Positions 32,701 to 41,008 of a DNA stretch of 64,000 nucleotides are shown piece after piece. The notes beneath the pieces are model-generated. The model had not been told where the DNA came from. It saw nothing but the letters and a program-made list of their open reading frames with translations, and did not search any database. The DNA is from Telmatactis stephensoni. Taxonomy: Eukaryota > Cnidaria > Anthozoa > Actiniaria > Isophelliidae. How positions within the stretch are numbered: position 1 is the first letter of the stretch; the number at the start of each line of letters is the position of its first letter. The DNA lies in contig JALIZF010001876.1 in assembly GCA_029948255.1 (NCBI GenBank), positions 806,001-870,000 on the forward strand. The letters are read 5' to 3'. The translations under genes and the position numbers were made by a program.

Positions 32701-34672
32701 GTCAATCATGGAAAGGACGAAGTCTACTAAATTTAAAATCGTAAATAAAATAAAGCGCCAAAAAGCACGTTATCAGTGCCTTGGTCTGTCAACAATTCAT
32801 TTCTCTCTTTGATTTACTGAGTGCTAAGCCGGCATTCTATTAATTCATCGATGTATGACAATTTTAATTTGTGCTACAAAGTTTTGTTTTTCATTTGACA
32901 GGCATTTACGCAAGACCAACCAGCAAGCCATCTTGATAAACCTGTGTGCTGCCATAGCACTACTTCTCATTGTGTTCGTAGCTGGGATCCAACTCACTGA
33001 CAATCCACTTGGCTGTCCAATCGTTGCTGTTCTTCTCCATTACTTTACACTTGTAACAATTCTTTGGATGGGAATTGAAGCGTACAACTTGTACTTGCAA
33101 ATTATCCAAGTCATGGCTACATACCAGCGAAGATTTATGTTGAAGGCAGCCATAGTTGGTTGGGGCGTTCCTTTAGTTGTTGTCATGGCAACACTTGCAG
33201 CGGCTATTATCCAGTACAAACAAAATGATGGAAAGATTACATTTTACTATGGCAACGACCAATTGTAAGTACAAATGACAATAGTTATAACCATTAATTT
33301 TCTATATTTAATTTTATAAGAAAATTTCATGAGTTGAAAATTTCAATTCGTCGTAATGCTACCAAAAACCTGTAACTCAGGAACCTGATTCCAATACCAT
33401 AATATGTTTCCAGAGTGATAGAATAGTTTGATTATTGGACACCACGGCAAAACGACTGCGCATGCGCGAGTTTTCGCGGGCTTACGCACGTTCGCGTCTT
33501 GAACACAGGAATCCCAAATATTGTTTTTAGATAGTTTACCGGTACACATCATATCTATGAGCTCAATTTTAAGCATTAATACAACCAGGAAAGTATTCGA
33601 TTGGTGCAAAAGGCAGGCCACAGAATGTACTACAATTTCATCAAACTGATTTTTTTAGGACTAACTTTGGCTTCTGTGGCTTAGTGTACGCCAGCAAAAT
33701 ATACGGCCAAATGTTGTCATGGGAATCGTTTTATAAGTCGCGCATGCTGCGTGGTGTCGTTTGATTGAAGATAAAATTAATATGCGAAAATATCAGTGGC
33801 AGAGCCCCAGAAAGGGGCAAGGGGAAAGCTGGTCTCCTGATATAAACTACGGCCCTATCATTTGTTCAATATCCATTCTATCCATCATACGAGAAATAAA
33901 ACCTTATAAACTTTACGTGATTATCCCTCCCTGAACAAGACCAGCTGATGTATTTCATTTTTGTCGATAAAATGTAAAATGTACAAATTTCAATGTTTTC
34001 CTTTGCAGTTGCATTCTTCATAATCATCTCTACCGTATCGTGGGTTGGTTTGCGCCTGTTCTTGTCATTCTAACCATAAACCTTGTTATGTTTATCGTGG
34101 TCGTTCGTAAACTCTACCACACTGGTGCCATGGTCCCCGTGGAGACCAAATCTTCTCAACGCAATCGTTGCTGGACCGCCTTTGCAATCATGTTCCTTCT
34201 TGGCCTAACCTGGCTGTTTGGTGCCCTAACCATCTCTGATGCAAGAATCGTCTTCGAGTATTTGTTCTGTATTTTCAATTCACTACAAGGCTTCTTCATT
34301 TTTTTCTTTCACTGCGTGAGAATCAAAGAGGTCAGGAAACAATGGAGCTTCCTTGTCAGTGGATTAGGTATTAACCACAGGGACAGCCAACAATCGTATC
34401 CCAGGTCACGTGGTATTGGTGAAAGTCTGCAAAGCGGCCAGTACCATAATCAAGTGCGAGGGAAATATTTCAACCCGAAGGACAGTGATGCATTCAACCC
34501 GAAGGACAGTGATACACCGAGACATGGAACTTTTCTGATGACAGTGGAGGATAAGAACGAACTCGGTGCTATTACAGATGAAGAGCTCAAGAAGATTAAT
34601 GCCGTCGAGCTTGAAGACTTGCGAGTGGACAACCATACAACTTTTCAGTTTGGAAAGGATAGACCATGCTAA
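14723..34672 (+). CDS. adhesion G protein-coupled receptor with WSC-like, GCC2/3, Ig, HormR and GAIN/GPS domains (15 exons)
   Basis: Exons: 14723-14801, 17912-18197, 19180-19329, 19931-20869, 26930-27190, 27890-27945, 28194-28252, 28611-28762, 29009-29241, 29441-29593, 29849-29934, 30622-31094, 31733-31974, 32902-33264, 34009-34672; about 1,398 aa. Order: signal peptide (MKSLYFLLFFLAA); WSC-like domain (YIGCFNDRE...VFGLQ...WTNDVY); ephrin-receptor-like GCC2/GCC3 cysteine motif (CEACPVDTYKENGTCKGCP); a 313-residue glycosylated segment of unknown family; Ig domain (YCNV...IKWF...YYWC); HormR domain (PCPLGPRS...GGKWEEP); GAIN; GPS (WLGDGCTLC...CCCNHLTSFAVL, cleavage motif HLT kept); seven membrane helices ending with WLFGAL and a cytosolic tail. 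Phases agree at all junctions once four single-base breaks are allowed: +1 near 17940, -1 near 18058, +1 near 18168 and +1 near 31885. The exon 7 acceptor (28194, alternative 28200) and exon 12 acceptor (30622) are the least certain. The gene could be a pseudogene, but everything else is intact. Confidence 0.85.
15425..15556 (+). mobile_element. non-LTR retrotransposon 3' tail ending in (TATG)n
   Basis: TTTAATTTGTGTCCCCAATA, then a GACACCTTAATAAAG block, followed by tandem TATG units. The same arrangement with a (CATT)n end occurs at 40375-40504. A shared 3' UTR with a variable tetranucleotide tail is typical of 5'-truncated LINE copies. No coding part remains. Confidence 0.55.
17145..17480 (+). 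mobile_element. tRNA-derived SINE
   Basis: A tRNA-like head has an A box in GCTCAGTTGGTTGAG (17156-17170) and a B box in GGGGTTCAATGCC (17201-17213). A tRNA-unrelated body follows. The head cannot fold into a full acceptor stem, so it is a SINE rather than a tRNA gene. Confidence 0.7.
17912..18197 (+). CDS. GPCR exon 2: WSC-like domain with three frame breaks
   Basis: Entered in phase 1 it reads DDQEGDNA; it must lose one base in the CCC at about 17940 to reach YSYIGCF. It continues to RFKGLT at about 18057, where one base is missing before KVFGLQNSSECWSS. At AAATTGG (18166-18172) one base is extra before WTNDVYAFY. The conserved WSC spacing (C, FGLQ, CW, YG, N-VY) is followed only if all three are corrected, and only then does the exit phase match exon 3. 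Either the assembly has indels here or the domain is broken. Confidence 0.7.
18228..18335. repeat. (ATTC/GTTC)n microsatellite in GPCR intron 2
   Basis: Tetranucleotide units ATTC mixed with GTTC, starting about 30 bases after the donor of exon 2. Confidence 0.9.
18815..18985 (+). mobile_element. tRNA-derived SINE
   Basis: A box TGGCCGAGCGG (18825-18835) and B box GGTTTGATTCC (18869-18879), spaced as in a tRNA-Leu/Ser-like head. The body is GTTAGTTCGTTCTCTCC...TTTTTTTTGCCGGG...AAAACGAACTGG. A tail-only copy lies at 12082-12185. Confidence 0.7.
19798..19878. repeat. 14-bp minisatellite next to an exon
   Basis: About six units of AAATGCAACCATTC, one shortened to ten bases, lie in GPCR intron 3. 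The array ends 52 bases before exon 4. Frames through it run open into the exon, which makes a false N-terminal extension. Confidence 0.9.
19931..20869 (+). CDS. GPCR exon 4: 313-residue ectodomain segment of unknown family
   Basis: A single large exon in phase 1, uninterrupted from AQNPIKVPNYKE to GYCV. It has many N-X-S/T sequons and paired cysteines (CNDTC, CKDLNETC), fitting a folded, glycosylated extracellular region. I do not recognise the fold. Past the donor the frame stays open to 20967 through a Thr/Pro-rich (ACC)n stretch, so intron retention would end the protein there. Confidence 0.75.
20885..21110. repeat. (ACC)n-rich low-complexity tract
   Basis: Irregular ACC/CCA units just after the donor of GPCR exon 4. 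In the exon's frame they encode a Thr/Pro-rich tail with a stop at 20965-20967. Confidence 0.85.
21893..21898 (-). terminator. possible polyadenylation signal of the aminotransferase
   Basis: AATAAA on the minus strand, about 170 bases beyond the stop codon. Such hexamers are common by chance in this AT-rich sequence. Confidence 0.3.
22069..24378 (-). CDS. class V aminotransferase, isopenicillin N epimerase-like, nested in a GPCR intron (2 exons)
   Basis: PLP-dependent fold-type I enzyme; the substrate is not predictable. Exons on the minus strand: 24378-23737 and 22881-22069, joined in phase 0 (...TRLVTFSE / VSHLSGMRLP...), 484 aa. Exon 2 carries VHLDGAQSWGAF, whose Asp contacts the PLP ring nitrogen, and SYSAGSHKWFLGPKE, whose lysine forms the Schiff base. 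The C-terminal part has MRFSPHIYNTEEHMDRVVEA, as in this family. The frame is open upstream to a TTG at 24450, but the first ATG is at 24378, giving MYGGDTLQDHP. No signal peptide is evident. The gene lies wholly inside the ~6 kb GPCR intron 4, on the opposite strand. A further upstream non-coding exon cannot be excluded. Annotation as a racemase or as cysteine desulfurase-like would also fit. Confidence 0.87.
23130..23356. mobile_element. MITE with ~33-bp terminal inverted repeats
   Basis: The left end AACGTTGTCGCTGAAAAAAG and the right end CTTTTTTCAGCGACAACGTT are exact reverse complements, and the pairing continues inward through CCTAAAGCCTAAAGC. It is about 227 bases long with no coding capacity and sits in the single intron of the nested aminotransferase. 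Flanking TA-rich bases would fit a TA target. Confidence 0.8.
23590..23705 (-). mobile_element. partial copy of a SINE family (body only)
   Basis: It shares CTCCATCTGTGCTCCGTTTTA, an AATTAAAGCTA stretch and ATGGAAAGAAGT with the copies at 27290-27495 and 54944-55128, but lacks the tRNA-like head. Confidence 0.55.
24427..24540. repeat. local duplication, copy 1 (5' flank of the aminotransferase)
   Basis: TTTTGCACTGAGCCAAC...TCTCAAAACGCAT...TGTACAATCG...AAGTGCTGTCAACCAAA is repeated at 25457-25586. It overlaps the upstream leader of the nested gene. Confidence 0.75.
25457..25586. repeat. local duplication, copy 2
   Basis: A diverged copy of 24427-24540 in the same orientation, about 1 kb away. 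Two CACGTG E-box-like motifs lie just before it (about 25336 and 25353). No aminotransferase coding sequence follows it, so only leader or promoter sequence was copied. Confidence 0.75.
26700..26842. mobile_element. short inverted-repeat element
   Basis: CTAAATCTGCACACAGCA (26701-26718) is the exact reverse complement of 26824-26841. The surroundings (26559-26870) are rich in further palindromic matches and CGCG tracts. It lies in GPCR intron 4, about 90 bases before exon 5. Confidence 0.65.
27290..27495 (-). mobile_element. tRNA-derived SINE in GPCR intron 5
   Basis: On the minus strand the A box is in GTAGCTCAGTTGG (27484-27472) and the B box in GTTCGATTCCC (27437-27427). The body includes AAACGGAGCA. 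The same element recurs at 54944-55128, and in part at 23590-23705. Confidence 0.75.
28008..28145. mobile_element. MITE (TAGAG family) filling GPCR intron 6
   Basis: The left end TAGAGCAGACTCGTATGAGT and the right end TTTTCACAGTCATACGA are related to the terminal repeats of the copy at 50741-50889. The interior shows GTCTATAAAAACATTC, CTGCCGTAAC and GCCGTGACCG, which match the family in reverse orientation. It occupies more than half of the 248-base intron. Confidence 0.65.
29955..30122. repeat. three tandem 56-bp repeats, each with a hairpin
   Basis: Units start at 29955, 30011 and 30067, and each reads ATCAACAATCAGC...GCGTCTAT-TGAGT-TATAGATGCACG followed by a G run. Within each unit the GTGCGTCTAT and ATAGATGCAC arms pair. 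The array lies in GPCR intron 11, about 20 bases after the donor. Confidence 0.9.
31733..31974 (+). CDS. GPCR exon 13: GPS motif and first membrane helix, with a frame break between them
   Basis: The frame entering the exon encodes the GPS (CNHLTSFAVLFSPD) and a Thr-rich linker, then meets TAA at 31888. The next frame, which is the one required by exon 14, encodes HAKILSIITYVGCAISL and the first helix. The switch lies in the linker around 31880-31887 and needs one base removed, perhaps in the GG at 31878-31879. If real, it would detach the ectodomain from the membrane region. Confidence 0.7.
32175..32560. mobile_element. inverted-repeat element with a central CGTAACG palindrome
   Basis: The two halves share TTGCAAC, GCAACTGTTT and GTTGCGTG-type words in inverted orientation. 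The 20-base segment 32400-32419 is a perfect palindrome of TAACG units. It lies in GPCR intron 13 and has no coding capacity. Confidence 0.5.
33436..33530. repeat. interspersed repeat, copy A
   Basis: AACGACTGCGCATGCGCGAG, then TTTTCGCGGGCTTACGC...CACAGGAATCCCAAATATT, is also found at 55482-55580. It lies in GPCR intron 14. Confidence 0.7.
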
Positions 34673-34705
34673 TACAGATTTTAAAATGTCATTATTAACA
34701 AAAAA

Positions 34706-34882
34706 ATATTCCAGTTTTTCGCGTGCATCTGTATTCCAATAGATACACAGATGACGTCAAAATGTGGCGAGAACAAAATAAGTACACCAGGAGACGAAGT
34801 CGAAAGGCGTGACTGTTGTACTCATCACATTTTGACGTCTTCTATGCATCTATTAGAGTGCAGATGAAGAGAAAATGGAATG
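34706..34882. mobile_element. inverted-repeat MITE (ATTCCATTTTTC family), copy 1
   Basis: Ends ATATTCCAGTTTTTCG and GAGAAAATGGAATGT are inverted repeats. Inside, AATAGATACACAGATGACGTC pairs with GACGTCTTCTATGCATCTATT. A better preserved copy lies at 50333-50500. Confidence 0.65.
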
Positions 34883-35038
34883 TACTTGTTCTATATGATA
34901 TTAGCGAGCTATTTCAGCCAATCATAGAGCGCGTAAGATTCTTCCAGTAACGTCATCTGTGCGTGTGCACTATAATCACACACAGATCCGAACCAATCAG
35001 AGTGCTCGTAAAGTATAAATTATTATATAGATTAATAT

Positions 35039-35044
35039 AATAAA
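35039..35044 (+). terminator. possible GPCR polyadenylation signal
   Basis: AATAAA about 370 bases after the stop codon of the GPCR, in AT-rich sequence that follows a MITE. It is a weak call. Confidence 0.3.
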
Positions 35045-35618
35045 CTAGAAACCACTGCATTCAAGTCACCTTCGCCTCTGTCCACAATAATAAAATCCGG
35101 ATAAATTTGAAAAGGAATCATTTTTCACCGTTTTCGTGACTTAAAGAAGAAAATGTCATTCTAGTGTGGACGGAAAGCCAAAAAATAACACATCGAAAAA
35201 ACATGCGTTTTGTAAAGAAAACGTATTTGTTTTTAAGTGGACGGGATCTCATTTATGTGCGATGTTGCAGTTGAAGGCTGGGCGATCTCTTTGAGAGTAA
35301 TTACATAAATTACATTCAATATCAAAAGACATTTATATAGGTAAAAGAATGAATTATGCTAAATATAAAAATGAATATCATTCTGACATAATTGAAATTA
35401 TCCTTTATACGCTTTTTATATAGTAAAGAACATATATAAGTTGACTACTAGTGACTGTCAACTGCAATTACCATTGTAAACAGTACTCGGCTAATTAGAT
35501 GAAGTACATCACAGATTATAATCTTCAAACTCCATTATAACTTAACGAAATTGTAACGATTCCAGGCAGTTCACAGTTTGTTTGTTTGTTTGCTAACGCA
35601 GATAACTGATCATCGACT

Positions 35619-35763
35619 TAGAGTGGTTTTCATAAACCTGTGAAACAAAAGTTAATTATTAGCTAGTAATAGCCAGATTCAAACAATAGAAAACAAAGGA
35701 ATTAGAGACTAATAGTACTAAATACACTAAAATGTATTTCACGGGTTTATGAAAATCACTCTA
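35619..35763. mobile_element. MITE with 26-bp terminal inverted repeats
   Basis: TAGAGTGGTTTTCATAAACC at the left pairs with GGTTTATGAAAATCACTCTA at the right, with one mismatch. It is 145 bases long. The TAGAG-GTTTTC start resembles the ends of the 50741 family, so both may use related transposases. Confidence 0.75.
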
Positions 35764-35795
35764 TGTACTTCCTTGGTAATCATCGTAAAATAAAG

Positions 35796-35821
35796 ATTAT
35801 TATTATTATTATTATTATTAT
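35796..35821. repeat. (ATT)n microsatellite, left border of the retrotransposon cluster
   Basis: About eight ATT units directly before the first truncated non-LTR copy, at that copy's 3' side because it is on the minus strand. Confidence 0.85.
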
Positions 35822-37050
35822 GCAGTTTATTAAAAAAACAACTATATGCATATACAATTCCACATAGGGCGCGAAGCGTAACCTATGGGATAATACAATT
35901 ATTTACATTGGCTATGGGCCATACATACATATCGCTAAGGGCCAGATTAACATCAATCCAGGACGGCCCCATCTCGGGCCTTATGTCCCGGATTTCGCTA
36001 ATCGGGCTCTCAGGGGCATCCCTATATAAAAATATATATATATAAAAAAAAAAAATTAATCTGCTTAGTTAACCCTCCCAACCTATTCCTAATAATGGAA
36101 AGTGACAAAAAATAAATTACATCTTAAAAACCAGTCTTTATCAGCTAATGTTTATCTTTCAACAAAGTCTGAATCCTAGAAATTCTTGCGATATGGTGTC
36201 CCTTTTACAATGTCTGAATCTTGAAAGTTCTTGCAATGTTCAAACTGCTAGAGATAATTGACTTCTGCATGCGAAATAATACATCCTTTGTTCTCTTAAC
36301 TCCAAGTAACTCTTTAACAGTGTCAAACAATTCTCGTGAATATCCTCCCAGGACGTCGATAATGATGTTATATTGTTTGACTTCATAATCAGGGTATCTC
36401 TTCTTTAACTCCCATCTCAACGGTGCATATTTCGATGATTTTTCTGCTTGCTTCTCCTGTCGATTTTCCAGCCACGGACAACTCATTTCTAAGAGAATGA
36501 CTCGTTTTTCCTTCTTATCCACGATGCGTGCGTCGATACGGTTGGACCTCACCTCAGTATTTTCCGCAAAGAGTGGGATATCCCATAGTGCTTGGGCTCT
36601 GTCATTCTGGTATTCTGGCTTAGGTTTTACAGGTGAATACCAAGGCGGGATGGTTTCTATCAGGTCCAGATCCTTAAGCAATTCGAAGAATAGAATCTTT
36701 AGGGCTGCGTTGTGTCTTACAAGGTACTTACTTTGAGCTAGGGTGCTGCATGCGGAAAGAACGTGCTGTACGCTCTCAGCTGCTTTACCACACATGCGGC
36801 ATTTAACATCTGGATCTGAATTTGTCTTTGTCTTGTTATGATGATATAATCTCGTAGGAAGCAACTGTTGATATAGCTCATATACACCTGCTATGGTGTG
36901 TGATGGTGCTGATTTCCATTCATGTAGCCAACTAAAGCAATCCTTGATCTCTTCATCTTTCCATCTGGCTTCAAGGAATTTCCCTTGCCATTTTTGGTCT
37001 TTGAGCTCTTTGACTCTTTTGCACTGTTCTGCTTTCCGCATCCACGCTCC
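35822..37050 (-). mobile_element. 5'-truncated non-LTR retrotransposon with restriction-like endonuclease, copy 1
   Basis: The minus-strand frame 37041-36205 encodes the C-terminal end of a LINE of the R2/R4/CRE type: a zinc finger [18 protein letters not shown] followed by the RHN motif, then a restriction-like endonuclease core (NRIDARIVD...[11 protein letters not shown]...[11 protein letters not shown]). The RPD motif of the family appears as RID. No reverse transcriptase remains. The copy stops at an (ATT)n array at each end. It is not a host gene. Confidence 0.8.

Positions 37051-37122
<72 letters not shown>
37051..37122. repeat. (ATT)24 microsatellite
   Basis: Pure ATT units at the 5' truncation point of retrotransposon copy 1. 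A 55-base unique spacer (37123-37177) and a second ATT array follow. Confidence 0.95.
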
Positions 37123-37123
<1 letters not shown>

Positions 37124-37175
37124 GAAAGTGAAAAGCCTCTTTAAGGCCAAAATGATGGGTAACCAAACATTTGTC

Positions 37176-37177
<2 letters not shown>

Positions 37178-37227
<50 letters not shown>
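37178..37227. repeat. (ATT)n microsatellite
   Basis: About 17 units, bordering the 3' end of the minus-strand retrotransposon copy 2. Confidence 0.95.
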
Positions 37228-38189
37228 TCGTGTTATCTCGGTTTGGTGGAATACCGGTGATATGTCTCTGAGAGCAAGCTGCACCCAGCAGCCTTAGGTC
37301 TCAAAAACCTTCCTTATCAACCTTGCAGTACCAAGCAAACATGCTTTCTGCAACAACTCTATGCCACTACAGACGTTCAATTCTTTCAGCCATTTCTTCA
37401 AATCCCTTGAAACAACTCCCAAGGCTCCAACCACAATTGGTATCACCCTTACTTCTCTCAATTTCCAAAGCTTCTTTAGTTCCCTACGTAACTCATCATA
37501 CTTTTGAATTTTCTCAATTTCTTTTTGGCCAACCCTACTATCGCCTGGACAAGCAATGTCCACAATGAAACACTTTCTCAGCTCCTTGTCTAGCAAGATT
37601 ATGTCAGGTCTCCGGCTCTCAATGACATGATCAGTCTGTATGTTTACATCCCAGAGAACCTTTACGTGTTCATTTTCTAGCACCCTTTCTGGCTTATGGT
37701 TGTACCACTTGACATCTTCAACCAGATTGTACTGTTTACAGATATCTAGATGTATGATCCTTGCAACATTATCATGTCGTCGTTTGTATTCTGTCTGAGC
37801 CAGCTTCTGACACTCAGCAACAAGATGAGTAATTGACTCTTCTCTGTGACCACACATCCTACACTCCTCAGGGACATTCATTCTGTCGATGTGTTTCTTT
37901 ATCCAGTTGGTTCTCAAAGCCTGGTCTTGGGCTGCAAAAATCATACCTTCTGTTTCTTTCTTCAGATAACCCTTTCTGACCCATCCAAATGACATTTCGT
38001 CCCTCACATCCTCTGTATCTCTCATGAATTTTCCATGGAGAGCTTTTTCCTTCCACTCCCGCAGTCGCATTAACTTTCTACTTTCTTTATTTTCCTCAAC
38101 CCCACCTTCTCCTGTAACTTTCAGTATTTTCTCGGTGTTAACAACAGATAACAGATCCTCCTTCGAACTTGACACATATCTACACAAGC
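37228..38189 (-). mobile_element. 5'-truncated non-LTR retrotransposon with restriction-like endonuclease, copy 2
   Basis: The minus-strand frame ending at 37294 encodes a zinc finger CRMCGHREESITHLVAEC, the RRHDN motif, and an endonuclease core RRPDIILLDKELRKCFIVDI with the canonical RPD and D residues, then QKYDELRRELKK. It is clearly related to copy 1 but a different lineage. The N-terminal poly-Ile in the open frame is only translation of the adjoining ATT array. Confidence 0.85.
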
Positions 38190-38232
<43 letters not shown>

Positions 38233-38248
38233 CATTATTATTATTATT
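38190..38248. repeat. (ATT)n microsatellite
   Basis: About 19 units with one ATC. It is shared as the 5' truncation border of copy 2 (minus) and copy 3 (plus), which point away from each other. Confidence 0.95.
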
Positions 38249-38951
38249 TCTGCTCTCCAGAATCTCTTTGTCACGTAGTAGCAGGATGTCAGTCTTATCT
38301 CGATCGCTTCACCTGGAGACACGATTCAGTTCTCAAATTCCTCGCCTCCTCTCTGCAACCCGTACTTAACAGTTCTTCGCTGCTCTACGCTGACATTGAT
38401 GGTTTCAACAGCCCGTCCATCATAACTGGTGACACACATCGTCCCGACTTGCTGGTGTCTACTCCAGATTGCCTTTATGTACTGGAACTAACTGTTGGTT
38501 TTGAGTCTAATCTAGAGAATAACGTTAATCGAAAAGAAAACAAATACAAAAATACTACCGAAAGATTACGTAATCACTATAAATCTGTGAAATTTGTTAA
38601 CCTTTCCATAAGTGCACTTGGAGTCTTTTCAAATGAATGTTCATCGTTCTTAGACATGTTAAAAAGTTTAAAAATAAACAAAAAACATCAAATGTATATA
38701 GTTAAAAAAATAATTAGCATTGCTATTAGATCTACTTATTTCATATTTTGTAAAAGAAACAAGAATTGGGATAATCCCGACCTGATGAAATTTTAAACTT
38801 GTTATATAAATATAATATGTAGCTTTAAAGATATTATATATGTGTATATGTATTTTTAGTAGTATTGTCAGTTCTGGTAGCCAGTTGTAAATTACCTGTT
38901 AAGTGAGATTTACAATTGTATTTTATGAGATAAAACATATGAATAAAGTTT

Positions 38952-38955
<4 letters not shown>
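38249..38955 (+). mobile_element. 5'-truncated non-LTR retrotransposon with restriction-like endonuclease, copy 3
   Basis: The plus-strand frame 38251-38796 starts inside the zinc finger (CSPESLCHVVAGC), continues with the WRHDSVL motif and the endonuclease core THRPDLLVSTPDCLYVLELT. It ends NWDNPDLMKF and stop. A 3' UTR and AATAAAG precede the next ATT array. An in-frame TAG is not met if the frame GTA GTA GCA is read at 38274. The upstream part of the element was lost exactly at the microsatellite. Confidence 0.8.

Positions 38956-39028
<73 letters not shown>
38956..39028. repeat. (ATT)24 microsatellite
   Basis: Pure ATT units at the 3' end of retrotransposon copy 3. Confidence 0.95.
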
Positions 39029-39029
<1 letters not shown>

Positions 39030-40374
39030 CTCTTTGAAGAACAATTGCAAATGCTTGATTATAGGTAAATACCGAGTCATTATATACAACAGTTAATCTC
39101 GTCTAAAATGTGTTGTCACACTGACCAACACGTTTAACGTACGACATGTACAATTACTATAAGGGATCACGGCTACTTTTTAAAGTCATTTGCATACCCT
39201 ATTCTCCCATACTATCTCAAATAGCTATAACTGCGCAAAAAGCAAAAACTATAACGTCTTAATTGTTGAGTCGAGGTGCAGCCGTTAGGCAAAAAGCGTA
39301 GGAGAAATATAAACTCTAGCATTCATTGTGCTGCTTATGGTCATTGTTACTGAAATATAAAGCAAATTTAATGTGCCTTAATGTAAACTAAATACGACTC
39401 AATGTTTTTTTCTGTTTGCCTACAACAATAGCCGAATAGGACTCCGGAGGGAGATGAGTGCATGAAGACTATTTAATTTTATCATTCCTTGTTTGTAAAC
39501 GGGACATCCGAAAAACACGTATTAATTCGTGCATGTGGGAGGAACTGACGATGCTTATCAAGAGCAACTCAATAATGGCAATATATTAAGCCCTTGTGTC
39601 AAGTATAGTGTAAATGGATATTGAAAACTGTTTTTAAAACTTAAAAAAAAGAGAAAGGAAGAAAGGAAGAAACAAAGAAAGAAAGGAAGGAAGAACGAAA
39701 GAAAGAAAGAAAGGAAGGAAGGAAGAAAGAAAGCAAGAACGAACGAACGAAAGAAAGAAAGAAATTAAAGAAAGAAATTAAGAAAGAAAGAAAAGAAAGA
39801 AAGAAAAAAACGAAGGAAAGGATATGCAATAGTTATGCATGAAGTGAACGTACGGGTTCACTAAAGCTGAGCCCCAGATATGGTAGTCTTTCTAGTATCA
39901 ACTATATATCAGCAATATATTAACTCGTCCGTTCCATATACTAAAATACTTAATAAGCGAATTAAGGACTTTGTGGCTATAAGATATTTACTGTATATCT
40001 GACTTTCATCATCGATAGGAAGTCTGGGTGTCAGATATCTTTCTAAACCTAATGAAGAGGAAGCGAGAATTACTGCTGAACCGAGAGTCAGTATCGTCAA
40101 AAGCAGAGAAACAGGTCGGGTGATGTAGTCAGTGGCAACAGTGAGATTCTGAAGTCTCATGTTAACCAGTCCATTACAGACTTTTGAAGATGAAGAGGTT
40201 GTAGGCGTTATTTCCGGTTCAAATACTTTAATCAACAGTCCATAACTAACTGACTTTACTTTCGTGCAGTTGAAAGTTGTTTTTTTAAATTGTAATAGAT
40301 TGTGTATATATATAGATCAATGGTGTGTTTGTACGGAAGATACATTATCGAAACAAGTTCAACTACGTTTTCTT
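39029..40374. other. intergenic sequence
   Basis: No recognised gene. It contains a GAAA-rich purine tract (39640-39820). A 108-residue minus-strand frame (39909-40235) has one hydrophobic segment but no family resemblance and no splice context. Confidence 0.45.
39640..39820. repeat. (GAAA)n / (GGAA)n purine tract
   Basis: Almost uninterrupted purines on the plus strand in GAAA and GGAA units. Confidence 0.9.
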
Positions 40375-40504
40375 TTTCATATATACATTATTTATTTTAT
40401 TATAGTTTTTCATGTATATTTATAGTTTTTCCCTTAAATAGTGTCCCCAATTAGTAGAAATGCTAAAGATATTTGACACTTAAATAAAGTCATTCATTCA
40501 TTCA
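40375..40504 (+). mobile_element. non-LTR retrotransposon 3' tail ending in (CATT)n
   Basis: It shares GTGTCCCCAATTAGT, a GACACTTAAATAAAGT block and the arrangement of the tail at 15425-15556, but ends in CATT units. Confidence 0.55.
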
Positions 40505-40792
40505 GATTCATTCTTTGTGCGTGAAACGGGCAAGAGCCGAACCGAAGTGCGTAGGAAGTCGGTTAGTGAATTCATTCAGCCTTCCAGGAATTTCTTTTGA
40601 ATTTGGTTAACAACTGCTCAAACATTAGCCCAATTTATACTGGCTCAATGGGCTTTCGAAATAGGAGTTCTGTTTGTTCTATCCTCATAAGATTTCCGCA
40701 ATAAATTTTGTTAGTTTTCTTTGAATTATTCAAATAATAGAAGTTAATTATTCGAATTGGTAACCCACATGCTTTGAAGACTATTATAAAGA

Positions 40793-41008
40793 AGGGAAAA
40801 AGAAAAGAAAAGAAAAAAGACAAGAAACGGAAAAAAGAAGGGAAGAAAGGAAAGGAAAGGAAGAGAAAAGAAAAGAAAAAAAGGAAAGAAAGAAAACAAG
40901 AGACGAGACGAGACGAGAGAAGAGAAGAGAAGAGAAGAGAAGAGAAGAGAAGAGAAGAGAAGAGAGAAGAGAAGAGAAGAGAAGAGAAGAGAAGAGAAGA
41001 GAAGAGAG
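40793..41008. repeat. (GAAAA)n then (AGAGA)n purine tract upstream of the ROCO-TIR start
   Basis: More than 200 bases that are nearly all purine on the plus strand. The second half consists of AGAGA units. It ends about 220 bases before the proposed start codon at 41230. Confidence 0.9.

Larger units (their letters stand above)
34673..35795. other. GPCR 3' flank
   Basis: Apart from the two inverted-repeat elements listed separately (34706-34882 and 35619-35763), I see no gene. It presumably includes the GPCR 3' UTR. Confidence 0.5.

Noticed and set aside
36205..38322. Two host genes with zinc fingers on the minus strand
   Set aside because: CRMCG...RHN/RHD followed by an RPD-type endonuclease core identifies LINE C-termini, and both are truncated at microsatellites.
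39909..40235. 108-residue minus-strand frame with one hydrophobic stretch
   Set aside because: No domain, no splice partners and no conserved motif that I can see.
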